This document shows positions 1 to 8,090 of a stretch of DNA of 64,000 nucleotides, piece after piece (position 1 is the first letter of the stretch; each line of letters starts with the position of its first letter). The DNA comes from Oscillospiraceae bacterium. GTDB taxonomy: Bacteria > Bacillota > Clostridia > Oscillospirales > Acutalibacteraceae. The notes under the pieces were generated by a model. That model searched no databases, was not told the DNA's origin, and was given only the letters and a program-made list of their open reading frames with translations. The stretch lies in assembly GCA_031280825.1 (NCBI GenBank), contig JAITGE010000012.1, positions 32,991 to 96,990 on the forward strand, written 5' to 3'. A program made the position numbers and the translations under genes.

Positions 1-222
1 CAGCCCACGCGTATGGCTCAGGCTGAATTCCGGCTTACCCGGCACATATGGCTTGCCGTTTGGACGCAATAGAACCTCGCCTTCCGCACAGCGCAACGCG
101 TCACAAAGCAACAGCCGCCCTGCGCGATGCTGCTCGCCGTGCGAAGCGGCGGCAGGCAAATACCGCCAATAAATCCGTGCGCAGCCGGCATCCGCCGCCG
201 CGCAAGCCGAAGGCTCACACAT
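1..222 (-). CDS. 4'-phosphopantetheinyl transferase, 5' part only (runs off the window)
   Basis: An open frame starts at ATG 222 and stays open to base 1, giving 74 residues. The segment around residues 53-71 contains LLRPNGKPY and then PEFSLSH, the pattern seen ahead of the catalytic core of Sfp/AcpS-type phosphopantetheinyl transferases, where a GKP stretch precedes an F-[SN]-[LI]-SH motif. Such enzymes move the phosphopantetheine arm of CoA onto carrier proteins. The start overlaps the end of rhaD by 8 bases in another frame, with a stop codon just upstream in its own frame, so translation is probably coupled to rhaD. The AGGGG upstream touches the start codon, so the exact start is uncertain. 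The Mg-binding residues would lie outside the window, so the family call rests on the N-terminal half only. Confidence 0.7.
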   Translation of the reverse strand, partial: MCEPSACAAADAGCARIYWRYLPAAASHGEQHRAGRLLLCDALRCAEGEVLLRPNGKPYVPGKPEFSLSHTRGL

Positions 223-1045
223 CCCCTAAAAACGCCTCGTTGACTCTTAGCCCGAAGGCCTCGCCGATAGCGCGCAGATTGTCATCTGTAATGGTCTGCA
301 AAACAGGTCTGCCGGACGCCATAACCTTTAGGATGATCTGCGCCGCTTTATCGATCGCGTGCATCATGCCGAAGGTAGCGTCAAAATCCTCGCCCGCGCA
401 AAAAATACCGTGTTGCGCCCAGATCACCGCCGCAAAGCGCTCCATCTCCTTGGCGGTAACCAGCGCAATTTCCGCGCCGCCGCAAACCATCCAGGGCACA
501 AACCCGACGCCTTCGGGGAATATCACCACGCATTCCGTCATCGCCTGCCAAAACGCGCGGCTGAATTCCCGCGCACTCGCGGGTAAAATAAAGGTCAGCG
601 CAATCACATCTACCGGGTGTGCATGGTAAATCACACGGGATTTGCCCTCCGTCACCGCCACACGCACCGAATGGTTCATGATGTGCGTTGGGAATTCGCT
701 CGTCGGCACGCGGCCAGCCGTCAAGCCCCAAACAATACGGTAAGCGTCTCCTGCGGGATTCAGCTGCGCGATCCCAATATTTTCCGCCGGGTTCTGTTTG
801 ATATTTTGAAAATACCGCCCCGTGCCGGTAACGACAAAGCATTCCCCGCCTAGATTCGGCGCGTGAACCCCCAACGGCGTCCAGTCATCGGATTCATCAA
901 AATAGGCGCGGCAGGCGTCTGTTTCCGCCGCTGTCATACGATAGCTCATGTTGCCGCCGTTGCGCTCGTGCCAGCCGCGCCGCCAGCCGTTTTCAGCGCA
1001 GGCAATAAATGCCTGCAGCGCGGGCGCTTGCAGAATGTTCGACAT
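215..1045 (-). CDS. rhaD: Rhamnulose-1-phosphate aldolase (class II aldolase)
   Basis: This is a 276-residue class II, zinc-dependent aldolase of the RhaD type, cleaving L-rhamnulose 1-phosphate to dihydroxyacetone phosphate and L-lactaldehyde in the cytoplasm. The N-terminus has the family segment GWHERNGGNMSYR. The zinc ligands are visible as YHAHP (about residue 145) and AQHGIF (about residue 215). The length matches E. coli RhaD (274 residues). I chose ATG 1045 because GGAGG lies eight bases upstream and the longer frame upstream has no conserved sequence. No rhaA, rhaB or rhamnose regulator is next to it, so it is detached from a usual rhamnose operon. A related class II sugar-phosphate aldolase is the main alternative. 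Confidence 0.88.
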   Translation of the reverse strand: MSNILQAPALQAFIACAENGWRRGWHERNGGNMSYRMTAAETDACRAYFDESDDWTPLGVHAPNLGGECFVVTGTGRYFQNIKQNPAENIGIAQLNPAGDAYRIVWGLTAGRVPTSEFPTHIMNHSVRVAVTEGKSRVIYHAHPVDVIALTFILPASAREFSRAFWQAMTECVVIFPEGVGFVPWMVCGGAEIALVTAKEMERFAAVIWAQHGIFCAGEDFDATFGMMHAIDKAAQIILKVMASGRPVLQTITDDNLRAIGEAFGLRVNEAFLGDV

Positions 1046-1075
1046 GTAGGAGTACCTCCGATTGCTTATGCCGCA

Positions 1076-1105
1076 ATTATAGCACAGCAGCCGTCGCAAA
1101 TGCAA
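1076..1105 (-). promoter_or_regulatory. Sigma-A promoter for rhaD
   Basis: On the minus strand, TTGCAT (1105-1100) and a perfect TATAAT (1081-1076) are separated by 18 bases, ending 31 bases before the rhaD start codon. Confidence 0.65.
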
Positions 1106-1129
1106 GTATTTTTACCTCGGTCGCAAACC

Positions 1130-1981
1130 CTATTTCCGATCCACCAACGCCGCAAGCTCCGCGATGGAATAACGCTCCTCGCTTACGCCTAAGCAAAATG
1201 CGTCAAATCGCAACAGCTCCGGATCCTTCGCGCCGCACAGCTCGAAAAGCGCACAGGCGAACAGCATGCGGTCAATCCCCGGCGGGCGCAGCTTTTCAAT
1301 CGCGGCGGGCAAAATAGGATCGACACCGCGCACCACGCGGCAGGAAGGCGACGCGGCGACATCCTGCGAAAAAACAAGCCCCCGCTCATGCCCCGCGCAA
1401 AGGCTTAGCTCCGGCGCGACGACAATATCACTGTGCGCAAAGCAAGCGGGGGAATCACTGAGAATCAGCGTTGCGCCATAGCGCTCAAGAAGCAGCGCGG
1501 CGGCAGCACGGTACAGCGAAAAATCCGGGCAATATACCCGCAGGCTGCCGGTCAAGGGAACAAGCGGCTCCAATGCCCGCGCAAACAAGCCCTTCGGGTC
1601 AACAAGCGCAACGCTCAAATCCCGCGCAGGCGTTTCGCAGCCACGCAAAACCTGCTGCGCCGCACGCAGGCTCAAAAACGCCGGCAGCCGTTTTGGCTCA
1701 AAAACGCGCAAACCTGCGATTTCCCGCCCTTTCGCGAGTTGCACAGGCGGCGGCAAGCATACGCCCACCGGCGGCAAAATTCGCGTACGCAACCGCCCTG
1801 CAGCACGCTCCACCGCGTCCCACGGAACGCCGCTCTTGCCTGCGTGCACCTCCAAACAAAAAAACGGCGCACCCGCAGGCAGGTTGACGCGCGCCAAGCG
1901 CGGTGGCGCGGGATGATATTTGGCGCGAACGCGCGCAAGCGGCGACATTTCACGCGGCAAAACCTGCAAACAGGCAAACAT
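1130..1981 (-). CDS. Protein of unknown function, 283 residues
   Basis: I do not recognise this protein. It reads as a soluble alpha/beta protein with no signal peptide or membrane segment. Around residues 120-215 the alternation of hydrophobic strands with glycine and aspartate (for example LSVALVDPKG, then LRVYCPD, LILSD and DIVVAPE) resembles a Rossmann-like fold. That resemblance is only an impression of the sequence. The C-terminal ELAALVDRK ends about 84 bases before rhaD. ATG 1981 has GGAGAGG eight bases upstream and a recognisable promoter. The coding strand is favoured because rhaD and the PPTase gene follow in the same direction. The codon pattern and G/C-ending third positions match neighbouring genes. 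Confidence 0.65.
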   Translation of the reverse strand: MFACLQVLPREMSPLARVRAKYHPAPPRLARVNLPAGAPFFCLEVHAGKSGVPWDAVERAAGRLRTRILPPVGVCLPPPVQLAKGREIAGLRVFEPKRLPAFLSLRAAQQVLRGCETPARDLSVALVDPKGLFARALEPLVPLTGSLRVYCPDFSLYRAAAALLLERYGATLILSDSPACFAHSDIVVAPELSLCAGHERGLVFSQDVAASPSCRVVRGVDPILPAAIEKLRPPGIDRMLFACALFELCGAKDPELLRFDAFCLGVSEERYSIAELAALVDRK

Positions 1982-2037
1982 ACAGCAATCCTCTCCTCAC
2001 AAGCAAGCTCTTGTCATACTATGCAAACCGCTAAAAA

Positions 2038-2066
2038 TATATATCAGTTCCGCCCATGGAATGCAA
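2038..2066 (-). promoter_or_regulatory. Probable sigma-A promoter for the 1130-1981 gene
   Basis: On the minus strand TTGCAT (2066-2061) and TATATA (2043-2038) are 17 bases apart, leaving a 56-base leader before the start codon. Confidence 0.45.
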
Positions 2067-2112
2067 AGCGGTCGCGGTTCGCCACAGCCAGATAGATAAA
2101 TCAATTTTGCGC

Positions 2113-2141
2113 TTGACAAGCGCTTGTAACTCTGCTATACT
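2113..2141 (+). promoter_or_regulatory. Sigma-A promoter for rplU-rpmA
   Basis: A consensus TTGACA (2113-2118) and TATACT (2136-2141) are separated by exactly 17 bases. The leader to the rplU start is about 88 bases. That is long enough for a ribosomal-protein leader RNA, but I could not match it to the known L21 leader. The box has a partial inverted symmetry (gacaagcgcttgtaac), which is noted but not assigned to an operator. Confidence 0.85.
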
Positions 2142-2236
2142 ACCTCATGCCGCTTGTTCCGGGTTGACAAGTGCCGCGCTTTGCGTAGCCACCCGCACGC
2201 AGCGAGACTTTAGATAACGAGAGAAGGAAACACCGC

Positions 2237-2551
2237 ATGACCTACGCAATTTTTGAAGCTGGCGGCAAACAGTACAAAGCCGAGGTTGGCACACAGCTGT
2301 TTGTCGAAAAGTTGGATGCTGAAGAAGGCGCAGAGCTTGCATTTGAAAACGTGCTCGCCGTCGGCGGCGATGATGGCATCACCACCGGCAGTCCTTATAT
2401 CCCCGGCGTCATGGTAAAGGCAACTCTGCTTCGACAAGGGAAGGCAAAGAAAATTACGGTTTTCACTTATAAGCCAAAAAAGAATTCCAAGCGCAAGCAG
2501 GGTCACCGCCAGCCTTATTCCAAAATTGAGGTTACCGCGATTGCGGGTTAA
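2237..2551 (+). CDS. rplU: 50S ribosomal protein L21
   Basis: The 104-residue product begins MTYAIFEAGGKQYK and contains the L21 signature KKNSKRKQGHRQPYS near the C-terminus, at the usual family length. It binds 23S rRNA in the large subunit near L20. The start codon follows AAGGA. It heads the usual rplU-rpmA pair, but the small ORF (prp) that most Firmicutes carry between the two genes is absent: only 49 bases separate the reading frames. No obgE follows, so the conserved rplU-rpmA-obgE order is broken by the terminator downstream of rpmA. Confidence 0.97.
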   Translation: MTYAIFEAGGKQYKAEVGTQLFVEKLDAEEGAELAFENVLAVGGDDGITTGSPYIPGVMVKATLLRQGKAKKITVFTYKPKKNSKRKQGHRQPYSKIEVTAIAG

Positions 2552-2600
2552 GATCGGTGTGTATTTATTTTTGATTGATTGCTGAAAGGAAGATACAGAT

Positions 2601-2858
2601 ATGGCACATAAAAAAGGAATGGGTTCAACCCGCAACGGACGCGATTCCCAATCCAAGCGCTTGGGCGCGAAACGCGCGGATGGGCAGTTTGTTTTGGCGG
2701 GCAATATCCTTGTGCGTCAGCGTGGTACGAAGATCCATCCGGGGAACAACGTTGGCAAAGGCAAGGACGACACGCTTTTTGCTCTCATTGATGGCAGCGT
2801 AAAATTCGAGCGTCTAGGCAAGGATCGCAAAAAAGTCAGCGTTTATGCGGCGGAATGA
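2601..2858 (+). CDS. rpmA: 50S ribosomal protein L27, short-N-terminus form
   Basis: The 85-residue product starts [15 protein letters not shown], followed by the L27 core [12 protein letters not shown] and [19 protein letters not shown]27 reaches into the peptidyl-transferase centre with its N-terminal tail. In most Firmicutes L27 is made with an extra tail of about nine residues (of the kind MLRLDLQFFA) removed by the cysteine protease Prp, whose gene lies between rplU and rpmA. Here neither the tail nor prp is present, and the protein starts directly at the mature MAHKK form as in Gram-negative bacteria. GAAAGGAAG precedes the start. Confidence 0.97.
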   Translation: MAHKKGMGSTRNGRDSQSKRLGAKRADGQFVLAGNILVRQRGTKIHPGNNVGKGKDDTLFALIDGSVKFERLGKDRKKVSVYAAE

Positions 2859-2877
2859 AACCGCAAAAACAGTGCGC

Positions 2878-2917
2878 AAAACGATGGCATATCTTTTGAA
2901 AAGACATGCCATCGTTT
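2878..2917. terminator. Bidirectional rho-independent terminator between rpmA and the GH39 gene
   Basis: The arms 2878-2890 and 2905-2917 form a perfect 13-bp stem with a 14-base loop. The plus strand continues into a T-rich tract, and the minus-strand arm also ends in a run of Ts. It serves convergent genes. Confidence 0.92.
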
Positions 2918-2936
2918 TTTATATTTTTAGTTATTC

Positions 2937-4631
2937 TTAATCCGCCTTCAAAATCTCATAAAACACCACCGCATGATGCTCCATTGTAGGCGTTAAAACC
3001 AACTTGCCATTTTGTACAGGGTAAAGCTTCTCTGTGTATTGCAGCTTGGCCGCTGCGCGGTAGCGTTCCAGGTTTTTGTTAAAAAGTTCTCCGTGCAAGG
3101 GATTGGTTGAATAGGCTGCAGGGTTAACGTCCCACTGAGAGCTTGCGCCATAATCCTCATTCTTAAAACCGGCTGCTGTCTGATCCGCCCACCACAACGG
3201 CCAAAAGTTTGCGTGATTATCATCAATGATGTACTGTCGCACCTTTACCTTTTTTCCAATTTTATCAAGACCTTCGATTGTTATGGTCAGTGGTTCAACA
3301 CGCTTTGCGTTCGGATTGGCGTTAAAATGATACGCCATAATACGCGCCGTGTTTGTTTCGGCATCATAACCGCCAACACCGTTTATATCTTGGTTCAAGC
3401 ACCAAAGCAAGGGAACTCCGCTTTTTTTAGGTGCAACAAAACGATCGCCTGCCATTTTGTAGCCCAAATTCGCGACGTGCTTGCTTACAGGATCTACGCC
3501 GTTGTTACTCAGGTTCAGCCCGCCATCCCAACTGGAGAAAAAATCAATATCGTTTTCGATCATTGTTTTGAACTGCCTGGCATCCGCCGCCGCCTGATAG
3601 CTCATAGCGACAATACGTCCCAGGTAGAGGGGTCTTCCATCCGCGCCATTGAGCAAGCGTCCTTCATCAAACCCGAACGAAAGACCCGAAAGTCCAGCTT
3701 CATCCGCCCAACGTTTTAGCTCAAGAATCGTATCAGCCAAGGACTTCTTGTTAAAATTGCCCGGCGAAGGATCATAATAAGAAGACGCCAGATAGTCGAT
3801 CTGCGTGCCAGTGCCGCCTGTGGCATAATTCGTTCCTTTGCCGCAATGCAGAATAAAGTCTCTTGGACTCCACAGTCCGTTGGTACATTGCATTGCGTGC
3901 GCGCCAATATCTAAGTTTTGTGCGCCCAAAGCAGCTTCCAATGCCGCGACTGTGTAATCATAGAGCTTAAAATAGGCGATCTTGGTAGCGTTGGCGTCTA
4001 CTTTTCCGTTATCGTCATAAACGGCAAACCACTCTTTGTTTTCATATTCGGTAAATACGCCGAAGCGCCAGGTTTTCACTTCTTGAATCCCAAATTCAGC
4101 TACAAGTGCATCGCCGATGGCTTTTATATAATCATAATATACATCAAAATCATCCGGCGGCAGTGAATTGACGTCAAACTCTGACTGTATATTCGGCTCT
4201 GCGCAAAACTTCAGCGGTACACTGCCGGTTTTAATCTCCGGAGTCAAGCCGAGCGCGACAATGTTGCGGCAGGCAGAGATTAACGGCTCGAAGGCATAAT
4301 CGGTCATCGTGCTGCGGTCCAATGGATCGACAAACAAATCGCGCCACATATTTCCGCCTGTGGCAGTCATGAGCTGCACGCGCTCCAAATAGGGAAAACG
4401 TGCTTCGCGCTCCGTCAAACCACAGGGTTGCCGCACTGCCCAACCGCCCTGTAGCTGCCAAGCGTTTGCATCGCTGAATTTGTTGCCAATCACATCCCCC
4501 GCATTATTCAGATCAAAACGAAGCTTTATCCCCGGGCGCAACACCATGGGATTGGTCACACCAACGCCGCTGAGCAGCATCCACAAGCTAAGAAACACAC
4601 TCAAAAAAACGTTGCATAATTGCATCAGCAT
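2937..4631 (-). CDS. Exported glycoside hydrolase, GH39-like (clan A)
   Basis: This 564-residue protein has an N-terminal hydrophobic signal or anchor (residues 3-20, VFLSVFLSLWMLLSGVG) followed by a TIM-barrel domain of the GH39 type (beta-xylosidase/alpha-iduronidase relatives). Clan-A features can be seen. FGVFTEYENKEWFAVYD carries the probable acid/base region, and LSFGFDEGRLLNG lies near the expected nucleophile strand. A C-terminal beta-rich domain starts at about residue 430. It is exported and probably attacks a plant or microbial polysaccharide, but the substrate cannot be read. Its start overlaps the end of the preceding UlaG-like gene by 7 bases, with GGAG at the right distance. 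It is the last gene of a three-gene operon with that hydrolase and a lipase. Confidence 0.72.
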   Translation of the reverse strand: MLMQLCNVFLSVFLSLWMLLSGVGVTNPMVLRPGIKLRFDLNNAGDVIGNKFSDANAWQLQGGWAVRQPCGLTEREARFPYLERVQLMTATGGNMWRDLFVDPLDRSTMTDYAFEPLISACRNIVALGLTPEIKTGSVPLKFCAEPNIQSEFDVNSLPPDDFDVYYDYIKAIGDALVAEFGIQEVKTWRFGVFTEYENKEWFAVYDDNGKVDANATKIAYFKLYDYTVAALEAALGAQNLDIGAHAMQCTNGLWSPRDFILHCGKGTNYATGGTGTQIDYLASSYYDPSPGNFNKKSLADTILELKRWADEAGLSGLSFGFDEGRLLNGADGRPLYLGRIVAMSYQAAADARQFKTMIENDIDFFSSWDGGLNLSNNGVDPVSKHVANLGYKMAGDRFVAPKKSGVPLLWCLNQDINGVGGYDAETNTARIMAYHFNANPNAKRVEPLTITIEGLDKIGKKVKVRQYIIDDNHANFWPLWWADQTAAGFKNEDYGASSQWDVNPAAYSTNPLHGELFNKNLERYRAAAKLQYTEKLYPVQNGKLVLTPTMEHHAVVFYEILKAD

Positions 4632-5371
4632 AGTTTTATCTCCTTTTTTCTATATTCTGCAAGCAAAGCCGCCGCGTCTATTTCTTCATTGTGCTGCATA
4701 ACGTAGGCACTGCGTCCGGCGGCTTCAGCAAAGCGCACAAAATCCATCGGATCCGCAGTGTTTTCGGCAAACATGCCATAGTGGTTCGGGATGGCCAGCT
4801 TCGCTCCGGAACGCTCGGCGACCAGCGCCGCTTCCGCCGCGTCCATGTTCCCCAAACGCCCGTTGATGCAGCAAAAAATCACATCCGCATCGGCGCTTGC
4901 GCCAACCTTGCCGCCGTATAGTGTGTCGCCCGTGAAATAGGCGCGGATGCCATCACAGATCACTACAAAACCTACGCTATCCGGCGTGTGGTCAGCGTAG
5001 TGCGCCTCCAGCGTGAAATCAGCAAACGAAAACGTCTCGCCGCGCCTTGTAACTGTAATTTGATCCTCGCTAATGCCCTTACCCAAGCACAGTAGCGTTT
5101 TTTTGCAGCTTTCCGGGCAAAGAAAACGCACACCGGCGCAATCCATGCGTGCGATCATGTCGGTGTCCAGATGATCCATGTGGTCATGTGTGGCAAGGAA
5201 GTAATCCGGGTTGGCGTTTTCCGGCGCGAAAGGCGGAGGAATGAGGCGGCGCGGACCCTCTACATGCTCCACAATATCCGAAAAATACGGATCCAGCAGC
5301 ATCACCGTTTCGCCGCAACGCAACGCGTACCCGCCTTGCCCGATCCAGCGAACCATAAATTTTTTTTTCAT
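4625..5371 (-). CDS. UlaG-like metallo-beta-lactamase-fold hydrolase
   Basis: The 248-residue cytoplasmic protein has the MBL-fold metal motif THDHMDHLD (about residue 60), a further histidine in the HYADHTPDSVGF segment, the aspartate in YFTGDT and a C-terminal IPNHYG histidine. This is the arrangement of the UlaG (L-ascorbate-6-phosphate lactonase) and YtkL/MBL-fold metal-dependent hydrolase group. The true substrate is unknown, since many UlaG-like proteins are not lactonases. The start at 5371 follows AGGGGAG. It lies 25 bases after the lipase stop and overlaps the GH39 gene, so it belongs to their operon. Confidence 0.8.
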   Translation of the reverse strand: MKKKFMVRWIGQGGYALRCGETVMLLDPYFSDIVEHVEGPRRLIPPPFAPENANPDYFLATHDHMDHLDTDMIARMDCAGVRFLCPESCKKTLLCLGKGISEDQITVTRRGETFSFADFTLEAHYADHTPDSVGFVVICDGIRAYFTGDTLYGGKVGASADADVIFCCINGRLGNMDAAEAALVAERSGAKLAIPNHYGMFAENTADPMDFVRFAEAAGRSAYVMQHNEEIDAAALLAEYRKKEIKLC

Positions 5372-5396
5372 AACGTACTCCCCTGCTGTGTTCATG

Positions 5397-6671
5397 CTAG
5401 TATGTTGCTTCCAGCAGTTGCATATGGTCAAGATAGAACGCCTTGAGCTGTTCTGGATTGCTGTTTACGGGATCCATGCCACAAAAATATGCGTGATCCG
5501 CATTATAGATTGTTGGCATAACATGCCACACGCCGGGATTGTAGTTGCCGTTGGCTTGCAAAAAAGAAACATGCGGTTCGCCGGCGGGATACATCGCGGA
5601 AGCTACGGGCACAGCGCCGTCATTTTGCAGCCAAAGCGGATCTCCGCCCATTGTTTGCCCCGTCGCTTTGCCCATCTGTAGCCCCATCTGCGTTCCGAAG
5701 TACGCCAGCACAGGATCCCGAAGCTCCTGCATCGGCGGAAGATACCCCTCCCCTGCCGGCAAATGAACGGCGTTCGTTACGCTGGCACTGTAAGAAAAAT
5801 AATAAACGCCCGGCTGGGTTTGAATGAATGCGTTCAGCGCGTTCGCACCCGGTATCGAAAGATCGTAAAGCGCGTTATCGCCGCTTGCGGCAAAGGCTTG
5901 AATCTGCGCTTTGGTCGGCATTGCACCGCCACCTTCACCCGGCGGCACGGAAAGTCCCCAATGCTCCAGCTGGACGTCATAGATGCCGTTCAGCCAGCCG
6001 GGCGCATTGCCCAACGCAGCAAAAATCGAAAGCGCGCCAAGAAAATCCCCCGCTTCGCCTTCGTTTTGTATAACGACATCCGCTGTTGTGCCGTTGTGCG
6101 GTGAAGCAAGAGTCGTCACGGAGTGAATGCGATCAACCAGCCCACCCTGAAAAAACGGAGAAAGCGTGCCATCGGTTGTGGCAGCACGTTCTTCCGCGCT
6201 GCCCGCAGCGCAAAGCTGGGTGAAAAGATCAATTGTCGGCCCGCCAAAGCTATGCCCAATCAGATTGACGGGCTGCGCCGTGCTCCAACCCTCAAACAGC
6301 GGCTCATAAGTACGCCCATAACGGGCATGTCCGTATTTGGCGGCGTGCGCCTCGCCGTAATCCACTGTGCCGCCCGCAAGCTGCGCATACAGCTCACAGG
6401 CACGATCCCATGCGCTGGACAGCGGACCGCAGCTGGCAGCATAGCTTGGGAAGCCCTCCCGCTCCAACGTTTCTTGTATGTTCCCGTTGACCGTTCCCCA
6501 ATACGGAACGGTGAAATTCACCGCAGTGGTTTCGCCAAAGCCCAGCAGACCGGCAACGAAAACATTCACGGGTCTGCTTTCCTGCACCGGAATATGCACA
6601 GGGCGCACCAATATGCCCTGCGCGGAAATTAAGGTTTGCAGCAAGCTCAGCATCAAAGCCAACAATTTCAC
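5397..6671 (-). CDS. Secreted family I.5 lipase
   Basis: The 424-residue product has a signal peptide (residues 1-19) and matches the Geobacillus/Staphylococcus lipase family throughout. The nucleophile elbow is GHSFGG (about residue 139). The zinc-site region DYGEAHAAKYGHARYGRTY supplies two histidines, and SSAWDRACE supplies the matching aspartate. LYDLSIPGA is the second zinc aspartate region. NDGAVPV gives the catalytic aspartate and NADHAYFCGMDP the catalytic histidine. These enzymes hydrolyse long-chain triglycerides outside the cell. The start is GTG with GGAG nine bases upstream. It heads the operon with the UlaG-like and GH39 genes. Both structural zinc and triad residues are present, so it should be active. 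Confidence 0.9.
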   Translation of the reverse strand: MKLLALMLSLLQTLISAQGILVRPVHIPVQESRPVNVFVAGLLGFGETTAVNFTVPYWGTVNGNIQETLEREGFPSYAASCGPLSSAWDRACELYAQLAGGTVDYGEAHAAKYGHARYGRTYEPLFEGWSTAQPVNLIGHSFGGPTIDLFTQLCAAGSAEERAATTDGTLSPFFQGGLVDRIHSVTTLASPHNGTTADVVIQNEGEAGDFLGALSIFAALGNAPGWLNGIYDVQLEHWGLSVPPGEGGGAMPTKAQIQAFAASGDNALYDLSIPGANALNAFIQTQPGVYYFSYSASVTNAVHLPAGEGYLPPMQELRDPVLAYFGTQMGLQMGKATGQTMGGDPLWLQNDGAVPVASAMYPAGEPHVSFLQANGNYNPGVWHVMPTIYNADHAYFCGMDPVNSNPEQLKAFYLDHMQLLEATY

Positions 6672-6722
6672 GCGCCATCACTCCTTGTAACCCCATAACA
6701 CCCAACCACATCTTCTGAGCGC

Positions 6723-6751
6723 AGTATAGCAAATGCAGCAAAATTTGTCAA
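6723..6751 (-). promoter_or_regulatory. Sigma-A promoter for the lipase operon
   Basis: On the minus strand TTGACA (6751-6746) and TATACT (6728-6723) are 17 bases apart. The leader to the GTG start is about 50 bases. A separate 8-bp inverted repeat (6773-6780 with 6791-6798) lies just upstream and could be an operator. Confidence 0.8.
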
Positions 6752-6818
6752 GCAAAACTTACAATATATGCACGGCAAACACATGCATGCGTTTGCCGCG
6801 TAATTCCTCGAAAAGGGG

Positions 6819-6995
6819 TTGACAACGTGCGCCGGGCTTCAGAGGCGCGCGGCGGCGAACAATCTGATCCTGTGTATCCTGATTTTGTCTGCACAAAACA
6901 AAAAGCTCTTAACAGTCGTTGATCCCTATCTTTTGGCGTTGCTCATCCTTACAGGCGCTGCTTTGTTGGGCGCGGGCTTCTTTGGGTTAATGTAA
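6819..6995 (+). CDS. Possible small membrane protein (58 residues)
   Basis: An open frame from TTG 6819 to TAA 6995 encodes two hydrophobic segments, about residues 14-24 (NLILCILILS) and 36-57 (PYLLALLILTGAALLGAGFF), joined by a short polar turn with two lysines. That is a plausible hairpin membrane protein. Support is weak: the GGGG ahead of the TTG is too close for a normal ribosome site, no promoter is evident, and no family is recognised. It may instead be the tail of a decayed gene. It sits alone between the lipase promoter and the ilvC promoter. Confidence 0.25.
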   Translation: MTTCAGLQRRAAANNLILCILILSAQNKKLLTVVDPYLLALLILTGAALLGAGFFGLM

Positions 6996-7029
6996 GCGCT
7001 GTTGTTTTGGGCGCGGCGCCACGGCGCAG

Positions 7030-7058
7030 TTGACAAAAGCGGCATGAGCGGCTATAAT
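7030..7058 (+). promoter_or_regulatory. Consensus sigma-A promoter for ilvC
   Basis: TTGACA (7030-7035) and TATAAT (7053-7058) match the consensus exactly, with a 17-base spacer. The leader to the start codon is only about 30 bases, too short for a T-box or other attenuator. Control, if any, must therefore be by a DNA-binding protein. Confidence 0.92.
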
Positions 7059-7094
7059 AACGCGGTACAAAGTAATGAGGGAGAAATAACACAC

Positions 7095-8090
7095 ATGATC
7101 AAAAAGTACTACGACAGCGATTGCGACCTTTCCCTTTTGGATGGCAAAACCGTTTCCGTCATTGGTTTTGGCAGCCAGGGGCACGCGCACGCGCAGAATT
7201 TACACGAGAGCGGCGTAAAGGTCGTTGTCGGTGTGCCGCAGGGCGGCGCGGGCTGGAGACTTGCTACGGAGGTTGGCATGGATGTGCGCACCACGGAAGA
7301 AGCCGCCAGGGCAGGCGATCTGATTATGCTCCTTGTGCCGGACGAATTGGCGGGTAATATTTATGAGAATCAAGTTGCGCCCTATTTGCAGGAAGGCAAC
7401 GTGCTGATGTTTGCGCACGGCTTTAATATTCATTTTCGTATTATTCAGCCGCCCAAGGGCGTGGATGTCATCATGGTTGCGCCGAAGGGTCCGGGGCATA
7501 CGGTGCGCAGCCAATACCAGGAGGGGCGCGGTGTGCCAAGCTTGATTGCCGTGCACCAGGATGCTTCCGGCAAAGCCAAGGAATATGCGCTTGCCTATGC
7601 CGCCGGGATTGGCGCGGGGCGCGCGGGGATTCTTGAAACCTGTTTTCGCGAAGAAACCGAAACCGATCTCTTTGGTGAGCAGGCGGTGCTTTGCGGCGGC
7701 GTGACGGAGCTGATGAAAGCGGGCTTTGATACGTTGGTGGAAGCGGGCTATGAGCCGGAGATGGCATATTTTGAGTGCATTCACGAAATGAAGCTAATTG
7801 TGGATCTCATTAACAGTGGCGGCTTTGCAATGATGCGGTATTCCATCAGCAACACCGCCGAGTATGGGGACTACCGCACCGGACAGCGTTTGGTGACGGA
7901 GGAAACCCGCAAAGAGATGAAGAAGGTGCTGCGTGAAATTCAGGATGGCACCTTTGCCAGCGAGTTTGTGCAGGAATTTAGCGCGGGCAAAAAGACGAAA
8001 TTTCTTGCTACGCGCCGCCTTGAAGCCGAGCATTTGCTTGAAAGGGTCGGGAAGGAGCTGCGTGGCATGATGAGCTGGCTCAAGAAATAA
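7095..8090 (+). CDS. ilvC: Ketol-acid reductoisomerase, class I
   Basis: This 331-residue enzyme of branched-chain amino acid synthesis converts 2-acetolactate or aceto-hydroxybutyrate to the dihydroxy acids. The Rossmann motif [13 protein letters not shown], the metal/substrate segment [16 protein letters not shown] and [15 protein letters not shown] are all intact, and the length is normal for class I. The start at 7095 follows GAGGGAGAAAT; the longer upstream frame overlaps the promoter and is not coding. The cofactor loop after the second strand reads [12 protein letters not shown]. It lacks the arginine/lysine and serine/threonine that hold the NADPH phosphate in typical enzymes, so NADH use is possible. 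The gene stands alone, with no ilvB, ilvN or ilvD nearby. Confidence 0.96.
   Translation: MIKKYYDSDCDLSLLDGKTVSVIGFGSQGHAHAQNLHESGVKVVVGVPQGGAGWRLATEVGMDVRTTEEAARAGDLIMLLVPDELAGNIYENQVAPYLQEGNVLMFAHGFNIHFRIIQPPKGVDVIMVAPKGPGHTVRSQYQEGRGVPSLIAVHQDASGKAKEYALAYAAGIGAGRAGILETCFREETETDLFGEQAVLCGGVTELMKAGFDTLVEAGYEPEMAYFECIHEMKLIVDLINSGGFAMMRYSISNTAEYGDYRTGQRLVTEETRKEMKKVLREIQDGTFASEFVQEFSAGKKTKFLATRRLEAEHLLERVGKELRGMMSWLKK

Noticed and set aside
2142..2236. L21 leader RNA upstream of rplU
   Set aside because: The 5' leader is long enough, but no convincing conserved stem-loop set could be drawn by eye. A covariance-model search would decide.
7059..7094. T-box or leader-peptide attenuator before ilvC or hisH
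   Set aside because: Leaders are only about 25-35 bases from the promoters, too short for these structures.
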